Both the position numbers and the translations under genes were made by a program. The notes beneath the pieces are model-generated. The model saw only the letters and a list, made by a program, of their open reading frames with translations. It was not told the origin of the DNA and ran no database searches. A stretch of 64,000 bases of DNA from positions 124,001-188,000 of the forward strand of contig JAAEQD010000106.1 in the NCBI GenBank assembly GCA_024231855.1, written 5' to 3'. The stretch is from Candidatus Zixiibacteriota bacterium. GTDB lineage: Bacteria; Zixibacteria; MSB-5A5; UBA10806; 4484-95. This document shows, in pieces, positions 17,093 through 27,231 of the stretch; the stretch's first letter is position 1; each line of letters begins with the position of its first letter.

Positions 17093-18912
17093 TTCAGTTT
17101 AAACGGCTTCTTGATATACCTCTCAGCCAGCGTATTGATATATTCCCCTGAATTGAGAGCAATCGCCTGTTTGTAAAACTCCTTGGCTTGTTTGCGTTTT
17201 TTATTCAAATCATAGAGGCGGCCTTGCGCCAATTTAACCGCCGCCCTGTAATACGGGCGCGGTTCGACAAACAAGGCGGCCTGTAATTCTGATTCGGCTT
17301 CATCATACAATCCGTTTAGCATAAAACCGTAAGCGGCATCGAGATAACCACGGGCTTCGCCGGGCAGAAATGAGATTAATTGACTGCTTAAGGCCAGCGA
17401 TCGTTTCACGATAGCCCCGGCCAGTTCATCCTCGCCCCTGGCTAAAGCCAGTCGAGCCTTGAGTATCGAGGTCCAGCTATCGGGATATTCGGCGACTTTC
17501 TCCAGCGCCCGCCCGGCTTTATCGAATTCTCGTTTATCGAGATATACCTCGGCTAACATCTTGGCCGCGTCGGGGAAAGTGTCGGCCACCGATTCGAATT
17601 GCTTGATGGCCTTGCCTGTTTTGCCGTTGCGCAGTAAGGCCAGTCCCAGAAGGTAGGGCGCGTCGGGGCGTTCCGGGTGACGGCGGTTTAGCGCCGTGTA
17701 ACAAGTTTCTGATTCGGCATAGTTACCGACGAAGAAAAATGTGGCGCCCAGGCTCTTGAGATGGAAATCCCGACGGGTCGGTTGGGTCGCCAGCCACACC
17801 TCATATTCAAGCGCTTTATCGAACCACATCTGACTGGTAAATATATCACTGATGTAGAAAGCGTCCGATTCGGTGAGTCTGAGTTGCTTTTGATACTCTT
17901 TATACAGCCCGAGCATCTCATCGAAACTCTTATCGTAAACCTCATCGAAAGCGAATTTGCCCGGCGCGGATTTTTCATAGAGCATTTTATAATAAGGCAA
18001 ACTATACTGGCTGATTAAAAATCGGCTGAACGACCCGCAGATAACATCCGCTTTTTCGAGATCGAGAGGAAACTCATCCATGATTATGGCTTTGATCTCA
18101 TCGGTTGTCATCCCGGAAACCAGCTTGCGCGCCCGAAATATATCATCGAGGAAATACCTTGAATAACCGACCACTAAGGATCGGGCCGAGTAGCCCCAGC
18201 TATCGTAGATTACGTAGCGCTGGGTGTGCTGAGGCAAGGCGGTGTCGAAGCCATCGTTGAATACCGCCGCCATCGAGTTGCCGGGGAAATCAAATCCCAG
18301 GCCGGTGATATTATCCACCAGTGGGCTGTTATTACTGCCGGGCAACACATGGAGATCGAGTTTACCGGAACGTTTGACCTGGTGCTCCTTGCGATAGAAA
18401 TTGTAGGTATTCTCGAGATACCCTTTGCGCGCCTCCCATTTAAAATCGGCGTATGAATCGCGCCAGAGCCATGACCTGAAATGAATCGATTCGAAATTCG
18501 TCAGGCTGTCGGTCAGATTGGTATTGAAATTGTCGAGCGTGTCTCTCAAGACGATAAACGAGTAGCTGAACTTGTCACCTTTCGAGGGCAAGTTCTCGAC
18601 TGTCTGCCAGTCGTCGGCCTCGAACGTGAATTCCTTGCGATGGTTGGCAAAGCCGGGTCCTAACTCGTAAAACTCAATCTCGGCTTTGAATTCCGGGCCG
18701 GCCAACGGAAAAATATTGAAACGGGCGGTGTAAGGCGGTATGAAAATCGGGATAACCCTGCCGAACTCGAGATAATGTTCGACCAGGCCGACAGTATCGC
18801 GGCCATCGTTATGGGTGGCGTATACCCGAAGGTATGAATCTGCCCGACCCGGCAAGGCCAGGCAGGCGACGAAAATGGCGGTACATACGATGAATGATTT
18901 CAATGAACTCAT
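17089..18912 (-). CDS. Secreted tetratricopeptide-repeat protein (GWxTD-like N-terminal part)
   Basis: A 607-aa exported protein with a signal peptide (IVCTAIFVACLALPGRADS). The first half is a beta-rich domain with tryptophan-rich stretches (FRSWLWRDSYADFKWEARKG) that resembles GWxTD-type proteins of FCB bacteria, though I am not certain of this. From about residue 370 on there are five or six TPRs (PYLLGLALLRNGKTGKAIKQF, ARLALARGEDELAGAI, YGFMLNGLYDEAESEL, LAQGRLYDLNKKRKQAKEFY). It overlaps the BatA/VWA gene by 4 nt and lies 48 bp after nfo on the same strand. Confidence 0.75.
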   Translation of the reverse strand: MSSLKSFIVCTAIFVACLALPGRADSYLRVYATHNDGRDTVGLVEHYLEFGRVIPIFIPPYTARFNIFPLAGPEFKAEIEFYELGPGFANHRKEFTFEADDWQTVENLPSKGDKFSYSFIVLRDTLDNFNTNLTDSLTNFESIHFRSWLWRDSYADFKWEARKGYLENTYNFYRKEHQVKRSGKLDLHVLPGSNNSPLVDNITGLGFDFPGNSMAAVFNDGFDTALPQHTQRYVIYDSWGYSARSLVVGYSRYFLDDIFRARKLVSGMTTDEIKAIIMDEFPLDLEKADVICGSFSRFLISQYSLPYYKMLYEKSAPGKFAFDEVYDKSFDEMLGLYKEYQKQLRLTESDAFYISDIFTSQMWFDKALEYEVWLATQPTRRDFHLKSLGATFFFVGNYAESETCYTALNRRHPERPDAPYLLGLALLRNGKTGKAIKQFESVADTFPDAAKMLAEVYLDKREFDKAGRALEKVAEYPDSWTSILKARLALARGEDELAGAIVKRSLALSSQLISFLPGEARGYLDAAYGFMLNGLYDEAESELQAALFVEPRPYYRAAVKLAQGRLYDLNKKRKQAKEFYKQAIALNSGEYINTLAERYIKKPFKLK

Positions 18913-18960
18913 AGTGTACTTGCTTCCATCTGATTTATTTGATTATTAATCTAACTATTC

Positions 18961-19842
18961 CTATTTTTTCTTCTTTGCCGAGGCGAATTTGCGCAGCAAT
19001 TTCAGATTCAGATCATCCATACGGCCATCATCGCCTTTAGGGGTTTCCAGGATTTTCGGTATTTTCCTGAACCGCTGATCCCGCATAATCAACTCGAACG
19101 CCTTCTTGCCAAGTTCGCCCTGGCCGATATGTTCGTGACGATCGACTTTGCTGCCCAGACCTTTTTTGGTGTCATTGAGATGAATGACGGCCAGTTTATC
19201 GATGCCTATTATACGCTCAAACTCTTTCCAGGTTTGATCATAGCCCTTTTTATTCGAAATATCATAACCCGCGGCAAAAGCGTGACAGGTATCGAAACAG
19301 ACCGCCAGCCGGTGCGGATTGACTGAATTGTCGATCATTTCGCCCAAATGCTCGAATTTGTAGCCTAAATTAGTGCCCTGTCCGGCCGTCGTCTCTAGTG
19401 TGATATTCACATGATGGTCAACGGTGCGCTCCAGAAGCCAGTTTAGCGATTCGACCACGGTGTCGATTCCGGCCTGCTCGCCTGATTGCATGTGGCTGCC
19501 GGGATGGATTACCAGGTAGTGGATATTGAGTTTTTCGCAGCGATCCATCTCCTCCAGGAATGAGCGGCGGGATTTCTCCAGCAATTCGCTATCGGGGGTG
19601 GCCAGGTTGATCAGATAGGCGGCATGGGCGATAACCGGCTCGATCCCGGTGCGCTTTTGCTCATCGTGATATTTCTCCAGGTCAGATAATTTGAACGGCT
19701 TGGCTTTCCACTGGTTGGCTGATTTGACGAATATCTGGATCGTCTCGCAGTCGTGTTTTTCGCCAAACTTGAAGGCGTTGAACACGCCGCCGGCGATAGA
19801 CATATGCGCCCCCAGATAAAGCTTATCGGCTTTCTTTTTCAT
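18961..19842 (-). CDS. nfo: Endonuclease IV (AP endonuclease)
   Basis: Zn-dependent AP endonuclease of base-excision repair with the TIM-barrel fold. The metal-ligand motifs are all visible in order: GAHMS, VIAHAAYLIN, VIHPGSH, LETTAGQGTNLG, CFDTCHAFAAGYD, HLNDTK, DRHEHIGQG and ILETPKGDD. I start it at the ATG at 19842 (293 aa), since the family begins KxxxKLYLGAHMS; the track's first ATG adds 12 residues. No ribosome-binding site is evident for either. A shred of a second nfo lies at 22690. Confidence 0.95.
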   Translation of the reverse strand: MKKKADKLYLGAHMSIAGGVFNAFKFGEKHDCETIQIFVKSANQWKAKPFKLSDLEKYHDEQKRTGIEPVIAHAAYLINLATPDSELLEKSRRSFLEEMDRCEKLNIHYLVIHPGSHMQSGEQAGIDTVVESLNWLLERTVDHHVNITLETTAGQGTNLGYKFEHLGEMIDNSVNPHRLAVCFDTCHAFAAGYDISNKKGYDQTWKEFERIIGIDKLAVIHLNDTKKGLGSKVDRHEHIGQGELGKKAFELIMRDQRFRKIPKILETPKGDDGRMDDLNLKLLRKFASAKKKK

Positions 19843-20031
19843 GTGGGGGAAGATATGGGATGGGGACGGTTGGGGCAAGGGGATTGTTGGGGGGGCGACG
19901 TTTCAGGATGGGTATTCAGTAATAATCAAATACATGAACCAAATTCAAAAGAAAGTAAATTTGCCGAAACTATATGTAGGAACCTACGTATTATTTGGCA
20001 GATTAATGATTGATAAAGAAAGCAGGTCCTT

Positions 20032-20511
20032 ATGGATTATCTTGATCAACTCGGCGCGTTGGCATTGGCCAGTCGCTTGAGGCGGTTATTAAATGGATTA
20101 TTAAGCGATGGCGAGAAAGTCTACCGGTCTCAGAAGATCGATTTTGCCATCAGCTGGTTTCCAATTTTTCATATCCTGGCCAAAGGTTCCCCTATGAGCT
20201 TGACAGACATTGCCAAAGCTTTGGGGGTGGCGCATCCGTCGGTAATCGAGGTGACTGACGAAATGACTAAAAAGGGATATGTCGGATCGCGAAAAGGCCG
20301 GGATGACAAGCGTCGCAGATATCTGTTCTTAACCGAAAAAGGGGAAAAAATCATCTTAAAGTTAAAGCCTATCTGGGAGGCTTTCAGGGAAGCCGGCGAT
20401 GAAATCTGCGGCGAATCCGGTAACGATTTTCTAGGTTCCATAGGAAAATTGGAAAAAGCTATGGCAAGGTTTTCGATGTATGATCGTATTTCATCACGGT
20501 TGAACGATTAG
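20032..20511 (+). CDS. MarR-family transcriptional regulator
   Basis: A 159-aa dimeric winged-helix regulator. The DNA-binding part runs from MSLTDIAKALGVAHPSVIEV (recognition helix) to the wing with GSRKGRDDKRRRYLFLTEKG, and both ends are helical, as usual for dimerisation in MarR. It starts 58 nt before the S41 peptidase gene and is probably its autoregulator. The wing is unusually rich in Lys/Arg. The ligand is unknown. Confidence 0.9.
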   Translation: MDYLDQLGALALASRLRRLLNGLLSDGEKVYRSQKIDFAISWFPIFHILAKGSPMSLTDIAKALGVAHPSVIEVTDEMTKKGYVGSRKGRDDKRRRYLFLTEKGEKIILKLKPIWEAFREAGDEICGESGNDFLGSIGKLEKAMARFSMYDRISSRLND

Positions 20512-20568
20512 ATGGTTAATAGGCAGGGTAATAATAATGGAAGCTTCTAAATTCGCTCAGGAGGACAA

Positions 20569-21948
20569 ATGAGTGTTCATAAATCGAGATCCCTCAACGA
20601 CAGGCAAACGATTTTAATACTGGCATATATTGTATTTTTATTGATTTTCTTAAATCCTAAGGACGCTGACTCTCAAGAAACCAACCTTGAATTAGACGAA
20701 TCCAGGATAACTGAGGTTATTGATACGGTTCTGGCTGCATTTGAAGCCCATTATGTTTACCCGGATATCGCCGGGGAATTTTGTGACAGTATACGGCATA
20801 AGCATGAAATAGGAGAGTATGGCGAAATCGATGACTTGATGCGGCTAACAGACCGGCTTAGTGAGGATTTAAGAAAAATATCCGGTGATTTACATATAAG
20901 GGTAATCGTTATGTCGCCGGATGATTTCAACCCCGCCATAGGTGACACTATTACCCACGACAAAATTGCGAAAAAGGCGAGGACTAATTTCAATTTCAAG
21001 AAAGTGGAATGGCTTCCGGGCAATGTCGGTTACCTTCGTTTCGATCAGTTTGCCGACCCGGTCTACGCCGGACAAACCGCAGTAGCGGCCATGAATTTCC
21101 TGGCATATTGTGACGCTATAATAATCGACTTGCGCAATAACGGCGGCGGTGAGGAAAAGATGGTACGATTGATATCGAGCTATTTTTTCAAAGAACCTAT
21201 TCAAATTAACAGTCTCTATTTTACGGAAACAGATTCGCTGGAACAGTCCTGGACATACGCCTATGTTCCGGGGAAAAAGCTAACAGATGTTGAGCTGTAT
21301 ATCCTTACCAGCGGACACACCGCGTCCGGAGCCGAGGCCTTCGCCTACAGTCTAAAAAGTCGTAATAGGGCAACAGTCGTGGGGGAATCCACAGCCGGGG
21401 CGGCCCATTGGGTTGAGTATTATGATTTCCCGAAACTTCAAGTACGAGCGAAAATTCCGATCGCCCGTCCAATCAATCCGATAACCAAAACCAGTTGGGA
21501 AAAAATAGGGGTAAAACCCGATATAGAGACAAGCGCTGCCAATGCCCTGGATATAGCCCATGTTAAGGCCTTAAAAAACCTGATAAGCAAAAGCGTTGAT
21601 GAGACAATTAAGCGCGATTTAAGCTGGTTTTTGATCGCCGCCGAAGCTTCAGCCAATCCGGTCGAGTTCAGCGAAAAGGACTTACAGGAATACACAGGAG
21701 TGTATGCCGAAGGTAGGTACGGTATATTAATAAAGGAGGGACGACTTTTCTGGCGATACACTGACGGCAACGACTACGTCCTAATTCCTATCACCAAAGA
21801 TCTGTTCGGATTTGATGACACGAATGATGTTCGAATACAAATTGTGAGGGATAAATCGGGCGATGTAAGCGGCTTTAGGCTCGTTTACCGAGATGACCAT
21901 AAAGGTTCTGTACGGACCAGAACTGGAGATTGGATTGAAAGTTTTTAA
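20569..21948 (+). CDS. S41-family serine peptidase, probably exported
   Basis: A 459-aa peptidase of the tail-specific protease (S41) clan with a hydrophobic N-terminal segment (TILILAYIVFLLIFLNP) that acts as signal or anchor. An N-terminal helical domain with SGDLHIRV leads into the catalytic region: IIIDLRNNGGGEEKMV, the nucleophile serine in TSGHTASGAEAF (about residue 253), and VVGESTAGAAH. No PDZ domain is seen, so it belongs to the IRBP/tricorn-like branch. A C-terminal DUF3471-like part follows (YTGVYAEGRYGILIKEG). A strong AGGAGG precedes the ATG. Likely co-transcribed with marR. Confidence 0.85.
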   Translation: MSVHKSRSLNDRQTILILAYIVFLLIFLNPKDADSQETNLELDESRITEVIDTVLAAFEAHYVYPDIAGEFCDSIRHKHEIGEYGEIDDLMRLTDRLSEDLRKISGDLHIRVIVMSPDDFNPAIGDTITHDKIAKKARTNFNFKKVEWLPGNVGYLRFDQFADPVYAGQTAVAAMNFLAYCDAIIIDLRNNGGGEEKMVRLISSYFFKEPIQINSLYFTETDSLEQSWTYAYVPGKKLTDVELYILTSGHTASGAEAFAYSLKSRNRATVVGESTAGAAHWVEYYDFPKLQVRAKIPIARPINPITKTSWEKIGVKPDIETSAANALDIAHVKALKNLISKSVDETIKRDLSWFLIAAEASANPVEFSEKDLQEYTGVYAEGRYGILIKEGRLFWRYTDGNDYVLIPITKDLFGFDDTNDVRIQIVRDKSGDVSGFRLVYRDDHKGSVRTRTGDWIESF

Positions 21949-22150
21949 ACAAATCCTGTGTAACCTAAAAAAGCGGAAGCAATCCGTTGGCTTAAGCAGA
22001 CTGCCGTAATTTAGGCCCTCAAGACAATCCTGCACCACCCCATAAACCCTACCCCGAAACCGGCCGATATATTAATAATACCCGTAATCCGGCGTAATGC
22101 CGGAAAATCACCGATTACTGAAATATCGAACCCGAAAGGGGAAAATCGAA

Positions 22151-22421
22151 ATGATGAAAATGACTTTCAAATATATACCAATCGCCCTGTTTGTGATTTG
22201 TGGGCTGGTACTTCTTTCATGTGGAGCCACCCAGAATGAGCCGGGACGCACCTACTATTCGGATTATCATTTCTCTATCGTCTTCCCATCGGGTTGGCAG
22301 GTGGAACAGGAGCCGTCCGAGCTGATGGTGGAAGCCTGGGAGGATTATGTCAACGATAATGACATGTTCGAGGAGAACATGAATATTACCTATGAAAAAC
22401 TGACGGAAAAAACTTCGCTGG
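22151..22421 (+). pseudogene. Truncated PsbP-like lipoprotein gene (5' part)
   Basis: From the double ATG at 22151/22154 it encodes a lipoprotein signal (ALFVICGLVLLSC) and EPGRTYYSDYHFSIVFPSGW, nearly the same as the intact gene at 27232. Upstream DNA (AACCCGAAAGGGGAAAA) is duplicated too. At about 22421 the homology stops and the sequence passes, in the wrong frame, into the 3' end of a chemoreceptor gene, so the ORF ends early at 22507. Confidence 0.85.
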
Positions 22422-22610
22422 CGTCAGATTGCCACCGCCTCAGAAGAGCAATCGGCAGCGGTCGAAGAAATATCCAAGAATGTGGAAAACGTCGACAGGG
22501 TCAGTAAAGACTCGGCCAGTAACGCCGTTGAGGCCGCTAACTCTGCCGAAGAACTCAACCACCAGGCCGAGGAACTGAGATCACTGGTTGGAGGATTTAA
22601 GCTGAGTTAA
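22422..22610 (+). pseudogene. 3' fragment of a methyl-accepting chemotaxis gene
   Basis: Read in its own frame this gives [20 protein letters not shown] and ends [13 protein letters not shown]-stop, matching residues 612-673 of the intact receptor at 24852-26873. It is one frame off the lipoprotein reading frame, so no fusion protein is made. Confidence 0.85.
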
Positions 22611-22638
22611 TTACATCATCAATAGAAAACCAATAATT

Positions 22639-22678
22639 CCGGCGGGCTGAGTTTGATCGAAGCCCGCCGTTTTTTTTT
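22639..22678 (+). terminator. Terminator carried by the chemoreceptor relic
   Basis: GGCGGGCT and AGCCCGCC (loop GAGTTTGATCGA) followed by nine T. The loop sequence CTGAGTTTGATCGAA also occurs in the terminator after the intact receptor, so the relic kept its own terminator. Confidence 0.85.
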
Positions 22679-22689
22679 ATATCCCAGAT

Positions 22690-22797
22690 GGCGATAGACA
22701 TATGCGCCCCCAGATAAAGCTTATCGGTTTTCCTTTTTATGTTGGGCAAGATATGATTATAAACCATCGCTGGCAAGAGGATTGGTTAGGGAAATAT
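22690..22797 (-). pseudogene. nfo: Relic of the 5' end of nfo
   Basis: Matches 19792-19897, strongest over the first 60 bases. On the minus strand it still reads TDKLYLGAHMSIA before running into the receptor terminator, so only the first codons of a second endonuclease IV gene and its upstream DNA remain. Bases 22798-23038 hold nothing else that I recognise. Confidence 0.75.
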
Positions 22798-23038
22798 CAT
22801 TGTCGTTTAAGACAGTATCGTATAGGTTTATTTGATATTACTTATGAGGTGGATATGACGACACACTATTTAGCGGCTGTTTCAAATTGTTGCGATGATA
22901 TCGTTACAATATGGATATATTTGGCTGGCCGTCGATAGAATGTGAATAATGAATGGATGAAAGTGGAATTAATCAAAGCAAAGAAAGGAATGAATCCGGA
23001 ATGACAACTAAGGGTTCAAAAAACATGGGGGACCTGCG

Positions 23039-24079
23039 ATGAAAACCAAAAAGTCGATCAGAATAACAATCATCATCATGGCGCTGATGCTACTGTGTTA
23101 TATTCAGTCGGCAAAAGCAGCAGATGTGACCATCAATGGTTTTGGCCACCAGAGCTATATAACCACTGATACTAATACTTATGTGGTTGATAACGCGACG
23201 GAAGGTTCATTTAAGGATTATGTGATGGGTCTAACGTTCACGGCTAAGGCAAGCGAAAAAGCGTTCATTAAAGCGCAAATTGTGCGACAGGGAACAGAGT
23301 TTCGTCTTGATTGGGGATTCGGCCAATACCAAGTCAACGAGTATTTCGGAATAAAAGGCGGTAAGATAAAGCTGCCTTTTGGATTTTATACCGAAACAAT
23401 GGATGTAAAGGCTCTTCAGCCGTTTACCTTTCTAACCGGTATTTATTTCTATGGCGTAAATTCATTTAATGGTTTCGGCGCGTTCGGTTCTTATGAACTG
23501 GAGAACGGTTTGAGTGGCGAATTAGAAATTTACGGTGGATCATCGCCAACCTCGGATGGTTTGGGTATTCTTAAGGATTTCTTAGGCACTCAAGTATGGA
23601 TTAATCCCCCATTAGATGGTCTGAGAATGGGTTTCGGATACTGGCAAATGGCATTAGAAGTAACGGGTTGGCCGGAAATGGACGTTTCGGTCATGTTGGC
23701 ATCCGCGGAATATATCGGAAATAAGATATTCATCCGTTCAGAATATAACAGGAACTCAACTGATGATGTGGCCGCCGGATCGAATATCTATGTTGAGGGT
23801 GGCTACCTGGTTCACGATCTGGTTCAGCCGGTTGTTCGCTGGGCGCATAGTTCTTATGAAGAGGAAGAAGCCGTGTTAGTGATGAGGGGATTAACCAAAA
23901 CCGAAGATGCTATAAGCTTTGGTGTTAATCTGTTTCCCACAGACGGCATAGTTTTCAAACTCGAACATCATATAGTCGACGGAAATACCAGCCTGGAGCC
24001 GACCCAAAGAACAGGACAAAACCTTGTTCCGGGTGATTCCTGGGGACTTACGGCCGCCAGTATAGCATTCATGTTTTAA
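23039..24079 (+). CDS. Outer-membrane beta-barrel (porin-like) protein
   Basis: A 346-aa exported protein with a signal peptide (IIIMALMLLCYIQSAKAAD) and alternating beta-strand character throughout, ending in a terminal phenylalanine (SIAFMF), the Bam recognition signal of outer-membrane barrels. GGKIKLPFGFYTETMDV resembles phosphate-selective porin (OprO/OprP-like) strands. It lies 33 bp before the small PBP-like gene and shares its terminator, so the pair may handle one anionic solute (inference). Substrate not read from sequence. Confidence 0.7.
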   Translation: MKTKKSIRITIIIMALMLLCYIQSAKAADVTINGFGHQSYITTDTNTYVVDNATEGSFKDYVMGLTFTAKASEKAFIKAQIVRQGTEFRLDWGFGQYQVNEYFGIKGGKIKLPFGFYTETMDVKALQPFTFLTGIYFYGVNSFNGFGAFGSYELENGLSGELEIYGGSSPTSDGLGILKDFLGTQVWINPPLDGLRMGFGYWQMALEVTGWPEMDVSVMLASAEYIGNKIFIRSEYNRNSTDDVAAGSNIYVEGGYLVHDLVQPVVRWAHSSYEEEEAVLVMRGLTKTEDAISFGVNLFPTDGIVFKLEHHIVDGNTSLEPTQRTGQNLVPGDSWGLTAASIAFMF

Positions 24080-24112
24080 GCGGGCAATCAAAAGAACATA
24101 AGGAGAATGAAG

Positions 24113-24559
24113 ATGAAAAAAAATACCTTATTTACAGTCTTTGCCGCCTTTGTGTTTTGCCTGCTGTTTTCCGCGGCGGCAAATGCCGGCAACATTGTAG
24201 TGATCGTTAACACTTCCAGTGATCTCTCCTCGGCCACAGCCGGTGAGGTTTCAAAGGTTTTCATGGGCAAGGCCAGCGCGATCAGCGGCACGAGTGTTGA
24301 GGCCGTGGATCAAGTTACCTCATCCAAGGCGCGTATCGATTTCAGCGAAAAGATCTTGGGCAGAAGTGTCAGGAAAGTAACCAACTACTGGAAAAAACGG
24401 GTGTTTGCCGGTAAAGGCGAACCGCCGAAAGAATTGGCCAATGACGCCAAGGTGATAGCTCATGTTCAATCAACCGCCGGGGCTATAGGCTACATTTCGG
24501 CCGAGTCTTTATCCGATGCGGTTAAGGCCGTTGAGGTTGACGGCAAAACCGAATGGTAA
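24113..24559 (+). CDS. Small periplasmic PBP-like (PstS-type) protein
   Basis: A 148-aa exported protein (signal peptide FTVFAAFVFCLLFSAAANAG) of the short PBP-like family related to phosphate-binding PstS: VSKVFMGKASAISG and NYWKKRVFAGKGEPPKEL, then VQSTAGAIGYISAESL. It is only one lobe long, about half of PstS. The start is put at 24113 because AGGAG at 24101-24105 is 7 nt away; the track's ATG at 24107 is too close. It follows the porin gene and precedes the chemoreceptor. Confidence 0.8.
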   Translation: MKKNTLFTVFAAFVFCLLFSAAANAGNIVVIVNTSSDLSSATAGEVSKVFMGKASAISGTSVEAVDQVTSSKARIDFSEKILGRSVRKVTNYWKKRVFAGKGEPPKELANDAKVIAHVQSTAGAIGYISAESLSDAVKAVEVDGKTEW

Positions 24560-24609
24560 GCGACCGGTTTAAATATCCGGGTGTAGCTACATTCGGCAAA
24601 AAGACAACT

Positions 24610-24649
24610 GACTGCCCGCGAGGATTAATCTCGCGGGTAGTCTATTTTA
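24610..24649 (+). terminator. Terminator of the porin-PBP operon
   Basis: GACT-G-CCCGCGAG and CTCGCGGG-T-AGTC give a long stem (loop GATTAAT) followed by TATTTT. The following 200 bp up to the receptor gene hold no recognised element. Confidence 0.8.
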
Positions 24650-24851
24650 GGAATATTTGCCAATGAACGCAATTTATGTTTCACTCTATATAACCTTTTA
24701 CCGTGATTGTTAAATACTGTTCTATTATTAACCGATTAAATTAACTAGGATAGCAAATATATAGGCGGCGTTCAAAAGCTAATAATGGAGAGTTGGTTGA
24801 ACGCGAAATGTTAATGAAAAAGGATTCCAAGTAAAAACGGGGAGTTGTTAA

Positions 24852-26873
24852 GTGATTAAGAATATGAAAATGGGAATGAAGCTAATTATCATTTTTCTCC
24901 TGATCGGCTTAATGCCAATGGTTATAATCAGTTGGTTGACGTTGTCAAAGTCCCGAATCGCGCTGGAGGAAAAAACGAACGATCAGTTAACGTTTATACT
25001 CGATGTTAAAGCGGAGAAAATAACCAATTACTTCAATAAGCTAAATCAAGACCTCGCAGTGCTTTCGAAAACCGGGGATGTGGTAATCGCGTTCAGGTCG
25101 CTAAATGCTTACTATGAGGATATGATGTTCGAACCGACCGATCCTTACGACATTTCAACCTCGGATTACAAAGAGATATACACTGATAAGGGCACGATAT
25201 TCAAAGAGTATATGCGCGAATATGGCTTTGAGGATTTGCTCTTAATCCATGGCGAATATGGCCATGTAATGTATTCCGGGAAGATGGGCAAAGATGCCGG
25301 TACGAACCTTTCCGCCGGAGAATATAAAAACTCCATTCTCGCTCAGTTGTGGAAAAATGTCGTGGACAAGAACGAGTTTTATGTCACCGATATCGGTAAA
25401 TATGAACCGCTTGACGGGAAACCGGCGATGTTCGCCGGGTCACCTATTATCGATGGCAGAGGTAATGTCATCGGCATGACGGCGATTCAAATCAACCTGA
25501 ATCATATAAATAGACTCATTCAGGAGACGGCCGGCGATAGCAAGACCATAAGATCTTATCTTGTTGGTCATGATGGAATTTTGCGTTCGGAATTGAATAC
25601 ATCCCAAGATGGTTCGATTTTGGGTAGAAAAATAGAATTCAGCTCGGTTGAGGAAGCCCTGGCTGGAAAAAGCGGTTCACATCTTACAGATGACTTTGTT
25701 GGGGAATCCGTGCTTTCGGCATATGCTCCACTGAGTGTTGGAAATAATGATTGGGCTATTCTCACTGATATAGCTGCCAGCGATGCTTTTGCCGGAATTA
25801 ACGAGATTAGAAATTACATTATCATATTGGGATTAATTCTCGCTGTTGTCGTAGCCGTCGCCGGTTCTCTTTTTTCCAGGGTGATTATCAATCCTGTCTC
25901 CAAGATGGTCGAGGCCATTAACAAATTCGCCCAGAACGATCTTACTTACAGAGTCGAGATTGATTCGAAAGATGAGTTGGGTCAGATGGCCAGAGTTCTT
26001 AATGACGCTATCGATACTCTACATATGACGGTTTCCCGAATAAACGATAGCACCGAGCGTGTCGCCGGCGCCGCCCGGGGTATTACTACCCTGTCAGACC
26101 AGCTTTCCGCCGGTGTCAAACATCAAACCGATCAGACCGCCCAGGTGTCGGTGGCTATGGAAGAAATGGCGGCCACTATTACCGAGACAACCAAAAATAC
26201 CACCAGTGTCGCCGAAAAGGCGCAAGACGCCGCCTCCAGATCACAGGATGGCAGCCGCCTGGCCGAGGACACATCCAGAGGGATGGACAGTATTGTCAGC
26301 GCCACCGAAATTACGACCTCCAATGTTCAGAACCTGGCCGAAAAAGCGAATGAAATCGGCGAAATTATAAGGGTAATCAACGATATAGCCGATCAGACCA
26401 ACCTGCTGGCCCTGAATGCGGCTATCGAAGCCGCCCGCGCCGGTGAACAGGGACGAGGATTCGCGGTTGTGGCAGATGAAGTTCGCAAACTGGCCGAACG
26501 TACCACCCAAGCTACCCAAGAGGTGGCTGATACGATTAAGGGAATTCAGGCTGATGTCTCCGGTACGAATACGCAGATAGAGGAAGCCAGAGAACTGGTC
26601 GGCAGCGGTAAGGAGCTGGTGGAGAAAACCAATGTCTCCCTGAATGAGATATACACATCGATTGAGGATGTCCAGGATATGATCAGGCAGATCGCGACGG
26701 CCTCTGAAGAACAGTCTTCGGCTGCCGATGAGATTTCCAAGAACGTGGAAAATGTCGACAAAGTCAGCCAGGACTCATCCAGCAACGCCTCAGAAGCTGC
26801 CAAATCCGCCGAGGAGCTAAAAAACCAGGCCGAAGAGCTGAGATCTCTGGTCGGAGGATTTAAGCTCGAATAG
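24852..26873 (+). CDS. Methyl-accepting chemotaxis protein with Cache sensor
   Basis: A 673-aa transmembrane chemoreceptor. TM1 is residues 11-30 and TM2 322-344; between them is a large double-Cache-type periplasmic sensor (about 35-310, with [20 protein letters not shown]). A HAMP domain (345-397) and the long signalling coiled coil follow, with the CheA-binding hairpin tip [20 protein letters not shown]. The GTG start has GGGGAG 7 nt upstream. A terminator closes the gene. Flagellar or Che genes are not in the window. Standing beside a porin and a binding protein, it may sense the same solute. Confidence 0.93.
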   Translation: MIKNMKMGMKLIIIFLLIGLMPMVIISWLTLSKSRIALEEKTNDQLTFILDVKAEKITNYFNKLNQDLAVLSKTGDVVIAFRSLNAYYEDMMFEPTDPYDISTSDYKEIYTDKGTIFKEYMREYGFEDLLLIHGEYGHVMYSGKMGKDAGTNLSAGEYKNSILAQLWKNVVDKNEFYVTDIGKYEPLDGKPAMFAGSPIIDGRGNVIGMTAIQINLNHINRLIQETAGDSKTIRSYLVGHDGILRSELNTSQDGSILGRKIEFSSVEEALAGKSGSHLTDDFVGESVLSAYAPLSVGNNDWAILTDIAASDAFAGINEIRNYIIILGLILAVVVAVAGSLFSRVIINPVSKMVEAINKFAQNDLTYRVEIDSKDELGQMARVLNDAIDTLHMTVSRINDSTERVAGAARGITTLSDQLSAGVKHQTDQTAQVSVAMEEMAATITETTKNTTSVAEKAQDAASRSQDGSRLAEDTSRGMDSIVSATEITTSNVQNLAEKANEIGEIIRVINDIADQTNLLALNAAIEAARAGEQGRGFAVVADEVRKLAERTTQATQEVADTIKGIQADVSGTNTQIEEARELVGSGKELVEKTNVSLNEIYTSIEDVQDMIRQIATASEEQSSAADEISKNVENVDKVSQDSSSNASEAAKSAEELKNQAEELRSLVGGFKLE

Positions 26874-26897
26874 CACTAGCATCAATTGAAAACTACT

Positions 26898-26940
26898 AAT
26901 CCCGGCAGGCTGAGTTTGATCGAAATCTGCCGGGATTTTT
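26898..26940 (+). terminator. Terminator of the chemoreceptor gene
   Basis: AATCCCGGCAG and CTGCCGGGATT make an 11-bp stem followed by TTT. Its loop matches that of the relic terminator at 22639-22678. Confidence 0.9.
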
Positions 26941-26972
26941 CATACCGCTTATAAGGTTTCATAAGAATAGGC

Positions 26973-27113
26973 AGTCATTGCGAGTGAGTTCGAAGGACGA
27001 CCACGGCTGGATGCAGTCCTTGGCTCATCTGTAGGATCTATAATCAGAAGTAATGCTATGATGCTAACAGATTGCCACGTCATCCCGCTTTGGGCGGGAT
27101 TCCTCGCAATGAC
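26973..27113. repeat. CATTGCGAG-type dispersed repeat pair (family C)
   Basis: GTCATTGCGAGTGAGTTCG near 26973 and, inverted, AGATTGCCACGTCATCCCGC ... CCTCGCAATGAC at 27069-27113. The same words occur around 51541 and 51925-52021. This fills the gap before the lipoprotein gene. Confidence 0.7.
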
Positions 27114-27231
27114 TACCGATTTCGATATATCCTATCCCCAAAATAAACCCCGCCCAAAACCGGCCGATATACATATAAATACCTTAAAATCGCCTAGCAC
27201 CGAATTATCGAACCCGAAAGGGGAAAAGCAA

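Noticed and set aside
22151-22507. Functional lipoprotein-receptor fusion protein
   Set aside because: The receptor part is out of frame, so translation gives an unrelated 30-residue tail.
22702-22938. 78-aa ORF as a gene
   Set aside because: It lies over the nfo relic on the opposite strand and has no ribosome-binding site; the similar ORF at 19753 is an nfo shadow.
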